A stretch of DNA of 64,000 bases from positions 2,855,501 through 2,919,500 of the forward strand of contig NZ_CP030862.1 in the NCBI RefSeq assembly GCF_003325375.1, in the 5' to 3' direction. Below, piece after piece: positions 60,901-64,000 of this stretch (position 1 is the first letter of the stretch; every line of letters starts with the position of its first letter). Source of the stretch: Streptomyces globosus (GTDB taxonomy: Bacteria > Actinomycetota > Actinomycetes > Streptomycetales > Streptomycetaceae). Made by a program: the position numbers and the translations under genes. The notes under the pieces were generated by a model, which saw only the letters and a list, made by a program, of their open reading frames with translations, did not search any database and was not told the DNA's origin.

Positions 60901-63900
60901 GGGCGGCGTACAGGTACAGGTGTGGGTCGGTGAGCCGGACGCGTCCGGCCGCCGCCCGGTCACCGTGCACTCCCGGCCGGACGGGGAACAGGACGGCGGA
61001 TGGGTCCGGCACGCCGGCGGCGTGCTCGGCACGGCGAGTGCCGCGGACGCGGCCGCCGGGTTCGACGCGGCGGCCTGGCCGCCGGCCGGCGCCGAGCCGG
61101 TGTCCCTCGACGGTGCCTACGAAGGCTTCGCCGGGGCCGGATTCGGCTACGGGCCGGTGTTCCGTGGCCTGCGGGCGGTGTGGCGGCGCGGTGAGGAGCT
61201 GTTCGCCGAGGTCGCGCTGCCGGCGGAGGAGCGGGACACCGCGGGCCGGTTCGGCCTGCACCCCGCCCTCCTTGACGCCGCGATGCACGCGGCGATCCTG
61301 ACGAGCACGGGCGAGACCGCGATTCCGTTCGTCTGGAACGACGTGGCCCTGCATGCGGTCGGCGCCGCCGAGGCACGGGTGCGACTGACCCGTGTCGGCG
61401 AGGACGGCTGGGCGCTCGCCCTCGCCGATGTCACCGGCACGCCGGTCCTCTCGGTCGGCTCGATGGTCAGCCGGCCGGTCTCGGCGGAGCAGCTGGGAGC
61501 CCCCGGGAGCCCCCTGTTCGGTGTCGAGTGGTCGGTGGTTCCGGCGGTTGCCGGTGGTGCGGATGTGTCGTGGGTTGGTTGGGAGGAGGTGCCTGCTGAG
61601 GGTTCGGTGCCGGGTGTGGTGGTGTTGGACTGTGCTGCCGGTGTTGCCTCGGGTGATGTTCCGTCCGGTGTGCGTGCGGTGTCGTACCGGGTGTTGGATG
61701 TGGTGCGGTCGTGGCTGGCTGATGAGCGGTTTGCGGCGTCGCGTCTGGTGGTGGTGACGCGTGGTGCGGTCGCGGTGTCGGAGAGTGCCGGGCTGGATGT
61801 GGTGCAGGCGCCGGTGTGGGGTCTGGTGCGTGCGGCGCAGGCGGAGAACCCGGGCCGGTTCGTGCTGGTCGATGTGGAGCCGGGTGCGGCCGTCGGTGAG
61901 GTGTTGCGGGCGCTGGCGTGCGGGGAGCCGGAGCCGGAGTCTGCGGTGCGGGCGGGTGAGGTGTGGGTGCCTCGCCTGGTCCGGCTGGAGGCGTCGGGTG
62001 ACCGTGTTCCCGTGTTTGCTGCCGGGGGTTCGGTGCTGGTCACCGGTGGTACGGGTGGTCTGGGTGCGGTGGTGGCCCGTCGTCTGGTGGCGGAGTACGG
62101 GGTGCGGCATCTGGTGCTGACCAGTCGGAGGGGTCTTGCGGCTCCCGGGGCTGAGGAGTTGGCGGCGGAGCTGGCCGGGCTGGGTGCCGGGGTCCGTGTC
62201 GCCGCGTGCGATGTGTCGGACCGGGAGGCGCTGGCGGAGCTGCTGGCCGAGACGGTCGCGGAGCGTCCGCTGACCGCCGTCTTCCACGCCGCCGGCATCG
62301 GAGACAGCACCGTCATGGCCGCGCTCACACACGAGCAGGTGGACACGGTCTACGCCCCCAAGGCGGATGCCGCCTGGCATCTGCACGAGCTGACGCGCGG
62401 GATGGACCTGGCCGCGTTCGTGATGTTCTCCTCGGCGGGTGGTCTCGTGCTGACCGCCGGGCAGGGCAACTACGCGGCGGCGAACGTCTTCCTCGACGCC
62501 CTCGCCGCACACCGGGCGGCCGAAGGACTGCCCGCCACCTCCATGGCCTTCGGCCTCTGGGAGGTCGGCGGCGGGCTCGGGGCGTACCTGCGGGACGTGG
62601 ACCGCAAGCGGATGGCCGCCCAAGGCGTACCGCCGCTGACCCACGAGGCCGGCCTGGCCCTGTTCGACGCGGCCCTGCGGTCCGAGCGCCCCAACGTCGT
62701 CCCCGTACGGGTCGACACGGCCGCCCTGCGCAGCCGCAAGGACGAGGTACCCGCGCTCCTGCGCGGCCTCGCGCCCGTCGTACGGCGGGCCGCGGCGGCC
62801 GGCAGCGGCACCGCCGCCGAGCCGGCCCTGAACGACCGGCTGGCCGGCCTGTCGGCGGGGGAGCGCCGACGTACGGTGCTGCACCTGGTGCGCTCGCAGG
62901 TCGCGTCCGTGCTCGGGCACGCCTCGGCCGAGGCGGTCGGCGCGGACCGGGCCTTCCAGGAGCTGGGCTTCGACTCGCTCGCCGCGACCGAGCTCCGCAA
63001 CCACCTGAACCAGGCCACCGGCCTGCGCCTGCCCGCCACCCTCGCCTTCGACCACCCCAACGCCGAAGCCGTCACCGACCACGTCCTCACCCTCCTCGGC
63101 AGCAGCGGACCGGGCGACATGTCGGGTGAGGACGAGGTCCGCGAGGCACTCCGATCCATCCCGACCAGCCGGCTGCGCGACGCCGGCCTGATCGACAGCC
63201 TCCTGGAACTCGCGGAGGTCCGGGTCACTTCCGCGGACCTCGCCCACGAGCCGGAACAGGAACAGGATCAGGACACCGCCGAGGACGCGGACGGCACGGC
63301 CCTCGCGGCCGCCCGCCGCGAGACCGCCCGCCTGCGCGCCGACAACCGCAGGCTCGCCGCCGACCGGCACGAGCCCATCGCGATCGTCGGCATGTCCTGC
63401 CGCTACCCGGGCGGAGTGACCAGCCCCGAGGACCTCTGGCGACTCGTCACCTCCGGCGGCGACGCGATCTCCGCGTTCCCCACCGACCGCGGCTGGGACC
63501 TGTCCACCCTGCGTGACCCGAAGGGCAGCGGCCCGGACGCGTACTACACGCGCACCGGCGGATTCCTCGACGGAGCAGCCGACTTCGATCCTGCCTTCTT
63601 CGGCATCTCGCCGCGCGAGGCCCTCGCCATGGACCCGCAGCAGCGGATCACCCTGGAACTGGCCTGGGAGGCACTGGAACGCGCGGGCATCGACCCGACC
63701 TCGCTCCGGGGCAGCCGGACCGGCGTGTTCGCCGGCGTGATGTACCACGACTACCCGGGCAGCGACGGCAACGGCAGCGTGGTCTCGGGCCGCGTCTCCT
63801 ACAAGCTCGGCCTCGAAGGCCCCGCCGTCGCCGTCGACACCGCCTGCTCGTCCTCGCTCGTCGCGCTGCACCTCGCGGTCCAGGCGCTGCGGCAGGGGGA

Positions 63901-64000
63901 CTGTTCGCTGGCGCTGACCGGCGGTGTGACGGTGATGGCGACGCCCGGGGTGTTCGTCGAGTTCGGCCGTCAGGGCGGACTCGCCTCCGACGGCCGCTGC
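42920..64000 (+). CDS. fscC: Type I PKS, at least 5 modules, 3'-truncated by the window (FscC-like polyene subunit)
   Basis: The frame stays open for 7027 codons to the window edge; I checked it at the start of every module. An N-terminal docking coil (42920-43036) is followed by four complete KS-AT(malonyl)-DH-KR-ACP modules: I 43037-48005, J 48056-52925, K 52970-57940, L 58001-63103. An unusual long linker (63104-63370) leads to the start of a fifth KS (module M, 63371 on). Every DH has both catalytic residues, so each complete module installs one C=C, giving a conjugated polyene. In a 38-membered heptaene these are the bonds starting at C34, C32, C30 and C28. KRs of K and L lack LDD, unlike I and J. 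By analogy with FscC (modules 5-10) about one and two-thirds modules should remain outside the window. The symbol is inferred from architecture. Confidence 0.96.
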   Translation, partial: MAPKAGPSSEDKLRDYLKRVTADLRRTKQRLESVEARDNEPIAIVGMACRFPGGVRSPEDLWRMVADGTDAVGDLPEDRGWDTAALYDPTPGTPGKSYVRHGGFLDTAAEFDADLFGIAPREALAMDPQQRLLLETAWEAVEHARISPAALRGTETGVFIGGADTDYGSLARQTAETEGHLLTGGAVSVLSGRISYTFGLEGPAVTVDTACSSSLVALHLAVRALRAGECTMALAGGVAIMPTPRLFTEFSRQRGLAADGRCKPFAEAADGTGWAEGVGVLLVERLSDARRNGHRVLAVVRGTAVNQDGASSRLTAPHGPSQQRVIQAALANAQLAADQVDAVEAHGTGTTLGDPIEAQALLATYGRGRPADRPLLLGGIKSNIGHAQAAAGVAGVIKMVMAMRHGVLPQTLHVDQPTSHVDWSAGAVELLTERTDWPATGRPRRSAVSAFGISGTNAHVVLEQAEQAEQVEQAPAEPEAGTDGLAAAPGALPWVLTGRTEQALRDQAARLHAYVEQHGPRPVDVALTLAAGRSALGHRAVLLGGTQPVAEGVARSGKTAFLFTGQGSQRLGMGRELYARFPVFAQAFDAVCAELDVPVREVVWGEDADALNQTMYAQAALFAVEVALFRLVESWGVTPDFVAGHSIGEVAAAHVAGVFSLADACALVSARGRLMQALPEGGAMLAVAAAEDEVLPLLGESVSIAAVNGPSAVVVSGAEEAVESVRAHFEGLGRKTTLLRVSHAFHSPLMDPMLDEFRAVVSGLSFSPPALAMTAGTDVVCDPEFWVRHVRDAVRFADGVTALREQGVTRFLELGPDGVLSAMAAACLPEDGDALLVPLLRKGVDEETATLTAAARMFVDGAAVDWTAVLRGTGARLIDLPTYAFQHQRYWPTPGAAPAGDVQAAGFDAAGHPLLSASVELSDAEGMLFTSRLSLQSHPWLADHVVRGSALLPGTAFLELAIRAGDEVGCGTVEELTLAAPLALPEEGGVQLHLRVAAADGNGRRAVTIRSRREGAEDQAWLQHATGVLTTGERTVALDAQGAAWPPAGAEPVDLTGLYERMSEAGFDYGPVFQGLRAAWQHGEDVYAEVALPEGVDGGAYGLHPALLDAALHVTAFNGVPQGVVPFAWEGVSLHASAASSVRVRVTRTREEALTVAVADTAGEPVASVESLVLRPVDSARTADPDPVYGVEWTPVRTAEPAEVSPDTVVARFSGGEDDADVVRSTHALSARALSLVQEWLGEERSTDARLVFVTRGATSGEDLAAAAVWGLVRSAQSEHPGRFVLVDLAGQEPETGLLETALAVDEPQVLIRDGEVLAARLTRAGTLRDTAPEWAGAGTVLVTGGTGGLGRVIARHLVVEHGVRSLLLVSRSGPAAEGSAELVAELAGLGAEAVVEACDVADATAVTGLLSRHAVRAVVHTAGVIDDGVVEALTPERLSAVLRPKADAAWNLHEATRELDLAAFVLFSSVSGLFGGPGQANYAAGNVFLDALAAHRRAAGLPGTSLAWGPWTQDGGMTGTLSEADLQRISRTGMPELTPEQGAELFDAALRSDAALIAPVRFDFTAMRAQDGVPSLLRGLVRTRTRSRRSAADGAPDAPATAGILRTLSGLASDERREVLLDLVRGHVALALGHTDATAVEPARAFQDLGFDSLMAVELRNRLGKATGLRLPATLVFDHPTADALVGFLLDELFGGDTADAAALLPTRIAADDDPVVIVGMACRYPGGVASPEDLWRLVADGVDAVGSFPVDRGWDVEGESFARAGGFLREAAEFDPEFFGMSPREALATDAQQRLLLETSWEAIERAGIDPVSLRGSQTGVFAGVMYTDYRTLLDGEQFDGFRGNGSAPSIASGRVSYTFGFEGPAVTVDTACSSSLVALHWAAQALRSGECSLAVAGGVTVMSTPTTFVEFARQGGLSSDGRCRSFSDSADGVGWGEGVGMVVLERLSDAVRNGHRVLAVVRGSAVNQDGASNGLTAPNGPSQQRVIRQALAGGGLSTSDVDVVEAHGTGTTLGDPIEAQALLATYGRDRDAERPLLLGSVKSNIGHAQAAAGVAGVIKMVMAMRHGIVPKTLNADTPSTHVDWSAGAVELVTDGTAWPESGRVRRAGVSSFGISGTNAHVVLEQFEPAEVEVADAQLVPGVVPWLVSGKTEEALQAQVARLRSYVEESGLRPVDVGLSTLDRSVFAHRAVVLNGDEVIQGQARSGKTAFLFTGQGSQRLGMGRELYARFPVFAQAFDAVCAELDVPVRDVVWGEDAEALNQTMYAQAALFAVEVALFRLVESWGVRPDFVAGHSIGEVAAAHVAGVFSLADACALVSARGRLMQALPEGGAMLAVAAAEDEVLPLLGESVSVAAVNGPSSVVVSGAQEGVQAVRAHFEAQGRKTTALRVSHAFHSPLMDPMLDDFRTVVSGLSFSAPVIPMVAGAEQVCDPEFWVRHVRDAVRFADSVRALDEAGVTRFLELGPDGVLSAMAAACLPEDADALLVPLLRRNRDEESSALRALAELHVSGAATDWPALFTGTGARVVELPTYAFQHRRYWPVSSGLARGGDIRLAGLESAEHPLLGAAVELADSDTFLFTGRLSAATHPWIADHTVVGAVLVPGTALVDMVVRAGDEAGCPAVEELTLAAPLVLPAEGGVRVQVTVGALDESGRRTVTVHSRPDGADESLWMQHATGVLAPATAADPAFDAAAWPPAGAEALDVSEVYERFAEAGFAYGPVFRGLRAAWRQGDEVYAEVSLPEDTELTGFGLHPALFDAGLHAAVLLGDGDRGVPFSWSGVSLHASGASALRVRLSRTPDGAISVALADTAGEPVASVAALTVRPVSVEQPLDGLFGVEWVPVPVPGPVAVSPDVVVHRLDGVSGDDVVASVHALSARVLAWVQELPEASRLVLVTRGAVAGADLAAAAVWGLVRSAQSEQPGRFVLVDVEGEEPAGLLESVLALDEPQLLVRDGLFLAARLARVEPVQGTDPAWAGEGAVLITGGTGGLGRAVARHLVAEHGVRSLLLVSRSGLAADGATDLVAELERQDVRVAVESCDVAEPAAVHDLFGRYDVRAVIHTAGVIDDGVIGSLTGERLSAVLRPKADAAWNLHEATKERELAAFVVFSSVAAAFGSAGQANYAAGNSFLDALAAHRRAAGLPGSSLAWGPWARTGGMTGSLTDAEVERITRLGMPPLSVEDGLGLFDAALSAGRPAILPVRLDLAAMRALGEVPALLRGLIRTRPRRSIRTGSADAAGLRTRLSALPAAERHAAVLDLVRTEIARVLGHGGAADVDPARAFQDLGFDSLTAVELRNRMGSVTGLRLPATVVFDYPTADALAGFVRDEILGGEAESAPAVVRQAAADDDPVVIVGMACRYPGGVASPEDLWRLVADGVDAVGSFPVDRGWDVEGESFARAGGFLREAAEFDPEFFGMSPREALATDAQQRLLLETSWEAIERAGIDPVSLRGSQTGVFAGVMYSDYAGLLGGREFEGQQGSGSAGSIASGRVSYALGLEGPAVTVDTACSSSLVAMHLAAQALRSGECSLAVAGGVTVMSTPTTFVEFARQGGLSSDGRCRSFSDSADGVGWGEGVGMVVLERLSDAVRNGHRVLAVVRGSAVNQDGASNGLTAPNGPSQQRVIRQALAGGGLSTSDVDVVEAHGTGTTLGDPIEAQALIATYGQDRPEGRPLWLGSLKSNIGHAQAAAGVAGVIKMVMAMRHGVLPRTLHVDAPSSHVDWAAGEVELLAEQRAWPESGRVRRAGVSSFGISGTNAHVVLEQFEPAEVEVADAQVVPGVVPWLVSGKTEDALEAQVARLRAYVEESGLRPVDVGLSTLDRSVFAHRAVVLNGDEVIQGRARSGKTAFLFTGQGSQRLGMGRELYARFPAFARAFDAVCAELEVPVREVVWGEDAEALNQTMYAQAALFAVEVALFRLVESWGVTPDFVAGHSIGEVAAAHVAGVFSLADACALVSARGRLMQALPEGGAMLAVAAAEDEVLPLLGESVSVAAVNGPSSVVVSGAEDAVESVRAHFEGLGRKTTLLRVSHAFHSPLMDPMLDDFRAVVSGLSFSAPVIPMVAGAEQVCDPEFWVRHVRDAVRFADSVRALDEAGVTRFLELGPDSVLSAVGQESAGPDALFVAALRRGRDEEATVVRAVAELYVDGLSTDWSALFAGTGAGRVELPTYAFQRQRYWPAGAVLRAGDVRFAGLGAAEHPMLSACVGLADEDGTVLTGRLSRQTHPWLADHTVKGAVLVPGTGLLELALRAGAEVGCEVLEELNLTAPLPLPEQGGVQLQVRVSEPEETGRRTVGVYSCTEGTGDGMWVRHAHGVLRPDAVDAAVFDAVAWPPADAEVVPVEGAYERFAEAGFGYGPVFRGLRAVWRRGEELFAEVALPEKEREAAGRFGLHPALLDASLHAGLLEGDTDDTVVPFAWNDVVLHAVGASEVRVRLTRVGDEGLSLQMADTAGQPVLSVGAMLSRLVSAEQLGTSRPPLFGVEWSVVPAVAGGADVSWVGWEEVPAEGPVPGVVVLDCAAGVASGDVPSGVRAVSYRVLDVVRSWLADERFAASRLVVVTRGAVAVSESAGLDVVQAPVWGLVRAAQAENPGRFVLVDVEPGAAVGEVLRALASGEPEPESAVRAGEVWVPRLVRLEASGDRVPVFAAGGSVLVTGGTGGLGAVVARRLVAEYGVRHLVLTSRRGLAAPGAEELAAELAGLGAGVRVAACDVSDREALAELLAETVAERPLTAVFHAAGISSNALVGALTEDRFDAVLAPKADAAWHLHELTRGMDLAAFVMFSSAGGLVLTAGQGNYAAANVFLDALAAHRAAEGLPATSMAFALWDAGVGMGTDLADVDRKRMAAQGLPVLTAETGLELFRSALCSARPVVVPATVDTAALRTRTDEIPALLRGLAPRRTRRAAAGSGSAAAASLTRRLAGLSAGERRRTVLHLVRSQVASVLGHASAEAVGADRAFQELGFDSLAATELRNHLNQATGLRLPATLAFDHPNAEAVTDHVLTLLGASDEASDAAARGTDHQRPVDGDPIAIVGMACRYPGGVTSPEELWRLLVDGGDTVSDLPADRGWNIEDLYDPEPGKEGKSYTRRGSFLHEAADFDPAFFGISPREALYMDPQQRLLLETSWEALERAGIDPATLKGSRTGVFAGVMYHDYALGAHPSGTSGGSVVSGRVSYTLGLEGPAVTVDTACSSSLVALHLAVQALRAGECTLALAGGATVMSTPGMFIEFSRQRGLSVDGRCKAFAAGADGVGWSEGVGVLLVERLSDAQRNGHQVLAVIRGSAVNQDGASNGFTAPNGPSQQRVIRQALASAGLSAAEVDAVEAHGTGTTLGDPIEAQALIATYGQDRPEDRPFLLGSIKSNIGHAQAGAGVAGVIKMVMAMREGVLPRTLHVDEPSLHVDWTEGAVELLREAVEWPETGRPRRASVSAFGISGTNAHVILEQGAVDGPVPQAGAGAVAGPEAGVLPWLVSAATPEALREQAARLLAYVESRPGQSLALTAGALATTRTGLEQRAAVVAAGREELTEALRGLAAGDVPLPAGVVTASARGAGTCAFLFSGQGSQRLGMGRELYARFPAFARAFDAVCAELDVPVREVVWGEDAEALNQTMYAQAALFAVEVALFRLVESWGVRPDFVAGHSIGEVAAAHVAGVFSLRDACALVSARGRLMDALPEGGAMLAVQATEEEVLPLLGASVSVAAVNGPSAVVVSGAQEGVQAVRAHFEAQGRKTTALRVSHAFHSPLMDPMLDDFRTVVSGLSFSVPALPVVSNLTGAIADSERLCTPEYWVGHVREAVRFADGIRTLTDLGVTRFLELGPDAVLSGMAADCSDGTPALPVLRAGRDEATTLVSALAALHCGGIAVDWRAFFAGTGTDAGAGAGQAHVDLPTYAFQRRRYWLDATQGVADLDSVGVASADHPLLGTAMELVTADGYLFTGRLSLRTHPWLADHTVMGAVLVPGTGLLELALRAGAEVGCAGVEELTLAAPLVLPLEGGVQVQVWVGEPDASGRRPVTVHSRPDGEQDGGWVRHAGGVLGTASAADAAAGFDAAAWPPAGAEPVSLDGAYEGFAGAGFGYGPVFRGLRAVWRRGEELFAEVALPAEERDTAGRFGLHPALLDAAMHAAILTSTGETAIPFVWNDVALHAVGAAEARVRLTRVGEDGWALALADVTGTPVLSVGSMVSRPVSAEQLGAPGSPLFGVEWSVVPAVAGGADVSWVGWEEVPAEGSVPGVVVLDCAAGVASGDVPSGVRAVSYRVLDVVRSWLADERFAASRLVVVTRGAVAVSESAGLDVVQAPVWGLVRAAQAENPGRFVLVDVEPGAAVGEVLRALACGEPEPESAVRAGEVWVPRLVRLEASGDRVPVFAAGGSVLVTGGTGGLGAVVARRLVAEYGVRHLVLTSRRGLAAPGAEELAAELAGLGAGVRVAACDVSDREALAELLAETVAERPLTAVFHAAGIGDSTVMAALTHEQVDTVYAPKADAAWHLHELTRGMDLAAFVMFSSAGGLVLTAGQGNYAAANVFLDALAAHRAAEGLPATSMAFGLWEVGGGLGAYLRDVDRKRMAAQGVPPLTHEAGLALFDAALRSERPNVVPVRVDTAALRSRKDEVPALLRGLAPVVRRAAAAGSGTAAEPALNDRLAGLSAGERRRTVLHLVRSQVASVLGHASAEAVGADRAFQELGFDSLAATELRNHLNQATGLRLPATLAFDHPNAEAVTDHVLTLLGSSGPGDMSGEDEVREALRSIPTSRLRDAGLIDSLLELAEVRVTSADLAHEPEQEQDQDTAEDADGTALAAARRETARLRADNRRLAADRHEPIAIVGMSCRYPGGVTSPEDLWRLVTSGGDAISAFPTDRGWDLSTLRDPKGSGPDAYYTRTGGFLDGAADFDPAFFGISPREALAMDPQQRITLELAWEALERAGIDPTSLRGSRTGVFAGVMYHDYPGSDGNGSVVSGRVSYKLGLEGPAVAVDTACSSSLVALHLAVQALRQGDCSLALTGGVTVMATPGVFVEFGRQGGLASDGRC
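43037..48005 (+). other. PKS module I (predicted module 5): KS-AT(malonyl)-DH-KR-ACP
   Basis: KS 43037-44311 has Cys 43550-43552. AT about 44594-45440 has Ser 44855-44857 (GHSIGE) and HAFH 45146-45157 (malonyl). DH 45653-46470 has His 45749-45751 ([10 protein letters not shown]), YGPVFQGL, and Asp 46244-46246 in [10 protein letters not shown], so it is active. KR about 46484-47480 has GGTGGLG, IDD (B-type) and Tyr 47366-47368. ACP Ser at 47879-47881 sits in [10 protein letters not shown]. The output should be a trans double bond, the first of the polyene (C34-C35). Confidence 0.93.
48056..52925 (+). other. PKS module J (predicted module 6): KS-AT(malonyl)-DH-KR-ACP
   Basis: KS 48056-49303 has Cys 48542-48544; the usual MDPQQR is TDAQQR. 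AT about 49553-50400 has Ser 49811-49813 and HAFH 50102-50113 (malonyl). DH 50612-51410 has His 50708-50710 ([10 protein letters not shown]), YGPVFRGL, and Asp 51200-51202 ([10 protein letters not shown]). KR about 51432-52400 has GGTGGLG, IDD (B-type) and Tyr 52295-52297. ACP Ser is at 52793-52795. Output: a trans double bond (C32-C33). Its KS and that of module K share long near-identical blocks at offset 4911. Confidence 0.93.
48583..48990 (+). repeat. KS segment, copy 1 of near-identical block (modules J/K)
   Basis: It aligns with 53494-53901 at offset 4911, with only a few substitutions seen (for example around 48805). A second matching stretch at the same offset covers the KS start (about 48061-48400 with 52972-53311). 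Confidence 0.88.
53494..53901 (+). repeat. KS segment, copy 2 of near-identical block (modules J/K)
   Basis: Partner of 48583-48990. It spans [18 protein letters not shown] through the [17 protein letters not shown] motif. Confidence 0.88.
56351..57134 (+). repeat. DH-KR linker/KR segment, copy 1 of near-identical block (modules K/L)
   Basis: It aligns with 61514-62297 at offset 5163. I noticed about seven to ten substitutions over 784 bp. Identity stops abruptly at the region encoding the LDD-equivalent loop (57135-57190), then resumes at 57191-57395 and again at the ACP (57674-57935). Confidence 0.88.
58001..63103 (+). other. PKS module L (predicted module 8): KS-AT(malonyl)-DH-KR(no LDD)-ACP
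   Basis: KS 58001-59251 has Cys 58490-58492. AT about 59585-60440 has Ser 59843-59845 and HAFH 60134-60145 (malonyl). DH 60674-61490 has His 60770-60772 ([10 protein letters not shown]), YGPVFRGL and Asp 61274-61276 ([10 protein letters not shown]). KR about 61511-62570 has GGTGGLG, FSSAGG and Tyr 62471-62473, but [12 protein letters not shown] replaces the LDD region. ACP Ser is at 62975-62977. As in K, the missing LDD predicts a cis double bond (C28-C29). The KR and ACP are nearly the same sequence as in K (offset 5163). Confidence 0.92.
61514..62297 (+). repeat. DH-KR linker/KR segment, copy 2 of near-identical block
   Basis: Partner of 56351-57134. Matching blocks continue at 62354-62558 and 62837-63098. 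Confidence 0.88.
63104..63370 (+). other. Long inter-module linker resembling fused docking domains
   Basis: About 89 residues separate the ACP of L from the KS of M; other inter-module linkers here are about 15-25 residues. The first part ([19 protein letters not shown], then LIDSLLELA) resembles the C-terminal end of many separate PKS subunits. A Glu/Asp/Gln-rich stretch follows. The last part ([22 protein letters not shown]) resembles an N-terminal coiled-coil docking helix, like the one at the start of gene 1. I infer a head-to-tail fusion of two once-separate subunits. Confidence 0.72.
63371..64000 (+). other. PKS module M (predicted module 9), ketosynthase, 3'-truncated by window
   Basis: [15 protein letters not shown] begins at 63371. 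The active Cys is at 63845-63847 in [10 protein letters not shown]. The window ends at GLASDGRC, before the two catalytic His motifs, so the AT and reductive domains cannot be read. By position it should be the fifth polyene-forming module. Confidence 0.9.

Overview
This window is a slice of one very large modular type I polyketide synthase (PKS) locus from a high-GC actinomycete, almost certainly Streptomyces. All 64 kb is read from the + strand. It holds four giant PKS genes: the first lacks its 5' tip and the last runs off the right edge. The three gaps between them are only 57, 165 and 85 bp, and I see no tailoring, regulatory or RNA gene here.

Layout. Gene 1 (1-9834) has two modules (A, B) with dead dehydratase (DH) remnants and active ketoreductases (KRs). 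Gene 2 (9892-25926) has three modules: C gives a hydroxyl, D has a dead KR and leaves a ketone, and E gives a hydroxyl, carries a fossil enoylreductase (ER), and ends in a thioesterase (TE). A strong hairpin and a box resembling a PAS-LuxR (PimM/FscRI-type) operator separate gene 2 from gene 3. Gene 3 (26092-42834) has three modules: F malonyl with KR, G methylmalonyl and fully reducing, H methylmalonyl with KR. Gene 4 (42920 to beyond 64000) has four complete malonyl DH-KR modules (I-L), which build conjugated double bonds, and the start of a fifth (M).

How they work together. The chemical order differs from the gene order. Gene 3 then gene 4 are early to middle; genes 1 then 2 are the last five extensions plus release. 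The split of 3 and at least 5 modules (early) and 2 and 3+TE modules (late), with one methylated fully reduced unit and one methylated hydroxyl unit just before the polyene, matches the aromatic heptaene macrolides of the candicidin/FR-008 group. In that nomenclature the genes are fscE, fscF, fscB and fscC, carrying modules 17-18, 19-21, 2-4 and 5-9 (partial).

Product inference. With PABA as starter and a 21-module line, the visible domains predict C3-OH, C5 ketone, C7/C9/C11-OH, methyls at C36 and C38, no methyl at C40, and an alkene stretch entering from C35. This fits the partricin/vacidin branch better than candicidin itself. Modules K and L (7 and 8) have KRs without the LDD motif, which would place two cis double bonds at C30 and C28. 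This assignment rests on domain reading and recalled structures; the unseen genes must confirm it.

Evolution. The modules are a mosaic of homogenised blocks. They include a 983-bp perfect duplicate of an acyltransferase (AT) segment in modules A and C, large near-identical blocks shared by A/B, B/C, J/K and K/L, and a fossil docking linker between modules L and M.
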